A stretch of 64,000 nt of DNA, taken from assembly GCF_039679125.1 (NCBI RefSeq), contig NZ_CP155551.1:2790001-2854000 (forward strand). Reading direction: 5' to 3'. The notes under the pieces are model-generated. The model was not told where the DNA came from, made no database searches, and saw nothing but the letters and a program-made list of their open reading frames with translations. The position numbers were made by a program, and so were the translations under genes. This stretch comes from Blastococcus sp. HT6-4. Lineage in GTDB: Bacteria; Actinomycetota; Actinomycetes; Mycobacteriales; Geodermatophilaceae. This document shows, piece after piece, positions 62,301 through 64,000 of this stretch. How positions within the stretch are numbered: position 1 is the first letter of the stretch; the number at the start of each line of letters is the position of its first letter.

Positions 62301-63581
62301 GTGAGCCGCTCCGCCGATCCCGCCGCGCGCACCACCCAGGACGTCGCCGCCGAGGTGCGCGACGCCGCCCGCCGACTGGCGGGGGTGGCCGAGCGGACTC
62401 CGCTGCAGCGCAACGCCCGGCTCTCGGGCATGACCGGCGCCGACGTGTGGCTCAAGCGCGAGGACCTGCAGGTCGGCCGCTCGTACAAGATCCGCGGCGC
62501 GTACAACACCATCAGCCGGCTGGACGACGCCGCGCGGTCCGCCGGCGTCGTCGCCGCCAGCGCCGGCAACCACGGGCAGGGCGTGGCCTACGCCTGCCGG
62601 GCCCTCCAGGTGCACGGGCAGGTGTTCGTCCCGGGGACGACGCCGCGGCAGAAGCGCGAGCGGATCGCCTCGCTCGGCGGCGACATGGTGCGGCTGGTGG
62701 TCACCGGCGACTCCTACGACGAGGCGGCGGCCGCGGCCGCGGAGCACGCGCTCAGCACCGGGGCCACGCCGGTGCCGGCGTTCGACGCGCTGTCGACGGT
62801 CACCGGCCAGGCGACGGTCGCCGTCGAGATCCTCGAGCAGCTGGGCACCGCGCCCGACGTCGTCGTCCTGCCGGTGGGCGGTGGCGGTCTGCTGGCCGGT
62901 TGCGCCACGTGGCTGCGGATCGCCTCGCCCGGCACCCGGCTGGTGGGCGTCGAGCCCGCGGGCGCGGCGAGCATGGCCGCCGCCCTGGCGGCCGGGGAGC
63001 CGGTGGAGCTGCCCGAGATCGACACGTTCGTCGACGGCGCCGCCGTCCGCCGGGCCGGTGCGGTCACCTACCCGCTGGTGCGCGACTCCGGCGCCGAGCT
63101 GCTGACCGTGCCCGAGGGGCAGATCTGCACCGAGATGCTCGAGCTCTACCAGGCCGACGGGATCATCGCCGAGCCCGCGGGCGCGCTGTCGTCGGCCGCG
63201 CTGAGCGGCGGCACCGTCACCGTCGGACCCGGGCAGACGGTCGTCTGCCTCCTGTCCGGCGGCAACAACGACGTCAGCCGGTACGCCGAGGTGGTCGAGC
63301 GGTCGCTGGTGCACCGCGGGCTCAAGCACTACTTCCTGGTGGAGTTCCCGCAGGAACCCGGCGCGCTGCGCCGCTTCCTCGACGAGGTGCTCGGCCCCGA
63401 CGACGACATCGTGCTGTTCGAGTACGTGAAGCGGGACAACCGGGAGACCGGGGCGGCGCTGACCGGCATCGAGCTGGGCAGCGCCGACGGCCTGGCCGGC
63501 CTGCTGGAGCGGATCGAGGCCAGCCCGTTGCGCATCCAGCTCGTGGCGCCGGGGACGACGGCCTACCGCTTCCTCATCTAG
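62301..63581 (+). CDS. ilvA: Threonine ammonia-lyase (short biosynthetic form)
   Basis: 426 residues, GTG start. PLP lysine 63 lies in LKREDLQVGRSYKIRGAYN, SAGNHGQG is the phosphate loop and VVLPVGGGGLLAG the Gly-rich PLP loop. C-terminal single ACT-like domain (KHYFLVEFPQEPGALRRFLDEVLGPDDDIVLFEYVKRDNRETGAALTGIEL) is present, so this is the 420-residue actinobacterial form. It makes 2-oxobutanoate from threonine for isoleucine synthesis. The next gene is convergent. Confidence 0.93.
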   Translation: MSRSADPAARTTQDVAAEVRDAARRLAGVAERTPLQRNARLSGMTGADVWLKREDLQVGRSYKIRGAYNTISRLDDAARSAGVVAASAGNHGQGVAYACRALQVHGQVFVPGTTPRQKRERIASLGGDMVRLVVTGDSYDEAAAAAAEHALSTGATPVPAFDALSTVTGQATVAVEILEQLGTAPDVVVLPVGGGGLLAGCATWLRIASPGTRLVGVEPAGAASMAAALAAGEPVELPEIDTFVDGAAVRRAGAVTYPLVRDSGAELLTVPEGQICTEMLELYQADGIIAEPAGALSSAALSGGTVTVGPGQTVVCLLSGGNNDVSRYAEVVERSLVHRGLKHYFLVEFPQEPGALRRFLDEVLGPDDDIVLFEYVKRDNRETGAALTGIELGSADGLAGLLERIEASPLRIQLVAPGTTAYRFLI

Positions 63582-64000
63582 CCGATCACCCGGATCGGGC
63601 TGCCGGCGAGGAAGGCGGCGACGTCCTCGACCGCCTCGCGGTAGAACACCTCGTAGGTCCCGCGGGTCACGTAGCCCAGGTGGGGGGTGAGCACGGCGCG
63701 GCGCAGCTCCCGCAGCGGCGAGTCGCGCGGCAGCGGCTCGACGTCGTAGACGTCGAGTCCGGCGCCGGCGATGCGGCCGTCGCGCAGGACGTCGACCAGC
63801 GCGGCCTCGTCGACGATCGGGCCGCGGCTGGTGTTGACCAGGATCGCGGTGTTCTTCATCAGCGCGAGGTCCTCGGCGCCGATCAGGCCCCGGGTCCGCT
63901 TCGACAGCAGCAGGTGGACGGTGACGACGTCCGCGGTGGCGAAGAGCTCGTCCCGCTCCACCCGGCGGGCACCCACCTCAGCGGCGCGCTCGTCGGTGAG
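63578..64000 (-). CDS. D-2-hydroxyacid dehydrogenase, C-terminal part (partial)
   Basis: 141 codons run into the right edge without a start. ELFATADVVTVHLLLSKRTRGLIGAEDLALMKNTAILVNTSRGPIVDEAALVDVLRDGRIAGAGLDVYDVEPLPRDSPLRELRRAVLTPHLGYVTRGTYEVFY contains the Arg (NTSRGPIVDE), Glu (DVYDVEPLP) and His (TPHLGY) of the catalytic set of D-isomer hydroxyacid dehydrogenases. The N-terminal cofactor domain is outside. Family substrate could be phosphoglycerate or another 2-hydroxyacid. Confidence 0.9.
   Translation of the reverse strand, partial: LTDERAAEVGARRVERDELFATADVVTVHLLLSKRTRGLIGAEDLALMKNTAILVNTSRGPIVDEAALVDVLRDGRIAGAGLDVYDVEPLPRDSPLRELRRAVLTPHLGYVTRGTYEVFYREAVEDVAAFLAGSPIRVIG

Overview
This 64 kb window is very GC-rich, strongly GC-biased at third codon positions, packed with genes and rich in GTG starts. 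The gene families (Pls/PosA-type NRPS, CsoR/CopZ/CopA copper set, CydDC fusion, DtxR/IdeR-type iron boxes, RsbW/STAS partner switching) and codon bias indicate a high-GC actinobacterium. Geodermatophilaceae (Blastococcus, Geodermatophilus, Modestobacter) is my best guess, by inference only. I see no rRNA, tRNA, IS element, prophage or CRISPR array.

Layout. (1) 1-8.2 kb: a secreted TPM-domain protein; a degenerate, twice-frameshifted Sfp-type phosphopantetheinyl transferase; and, divergent from it, a three-gene overlapping operon of a Pls/PosA-type membrane NRPS (A-T-[TM-LbH]x3), a multi-pass HGSNAT/DUF418-like membrane protein and a BPL_N-type amidotransferase-like protein. This is the most striking locus and looks like a cationic poly(amino acid) pathway. 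(2) 8.2-14.5 kb: two secreted lipoproteins (an esterase-like hydrolase and an M1 metallopeptidase), a DksA/TraR zinc finger, a SAM methyltransferase, YibE/F and a STAS protein. (3) 14.5-19.6 kb: hsp20 with an HspR/MerR-like regulator, then a copper operon csoR-copZ-(copper-linked membrane protein)-copA with a recognisable operator-promoter. (4) 19.6-27.6 kb: a BlaI/BlaR1-type pair divergent from cydA-cydB-cydDC (bd oxidase), with a double BlaI-like dyad between them. (5) 27.7-34.6 kb: a permuted NlpC/P60-like protein; a tctC-tctB-tctA-uspA tricarboxylate uptake operon divergent from a DcuS/DcuR-like two-component system, with a four-fold 9-bp direct repeat between.

(6) 34.6-48.3 kb: housekeeping and small genes (SDR, PIN/NYN-like, DUF2277, PGPGW, GNAT), a GT39-like membrane glycosyltransferase, an HpcH/HpaI aldolase-epimerase-GT2 operon and a ferric-iron ABC transporter, with an iron box in front of each of these two operons; then a channel-like membrane protein, a PaaI thioesterase and DUF427. 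(7) 48.3-57.4 kb: a ferritin-like-fold protein, a zinc ribbon protein, enoyl-CoA hydratase and a 1977-residue DUF4011-helicase-Vsr-DUF3320 protein like the Hhe antiphage protein. (8) 57.4-64 kb: a DUF3048 lipoprotein; a bacteriophytochrome fused to a SpoIIE phosphatase, with a STAS antagonist and a divergent RsbW-like kinase (a light-driven partner-switching module); a flavodoxin-like protein; threonine ammonia-lyase; and a partial D-2-hydroxyacid dehydrogenase running off the right edge.

Several regulatory elements can be read directly: nested palindromes at hsp20, a CsoR site inside a promoter spacer, a double BlaI dyad, 9-bp repeats at tct, two iron boxes, and a pair of related long hairpins at 19.5 and 27.5 kb.
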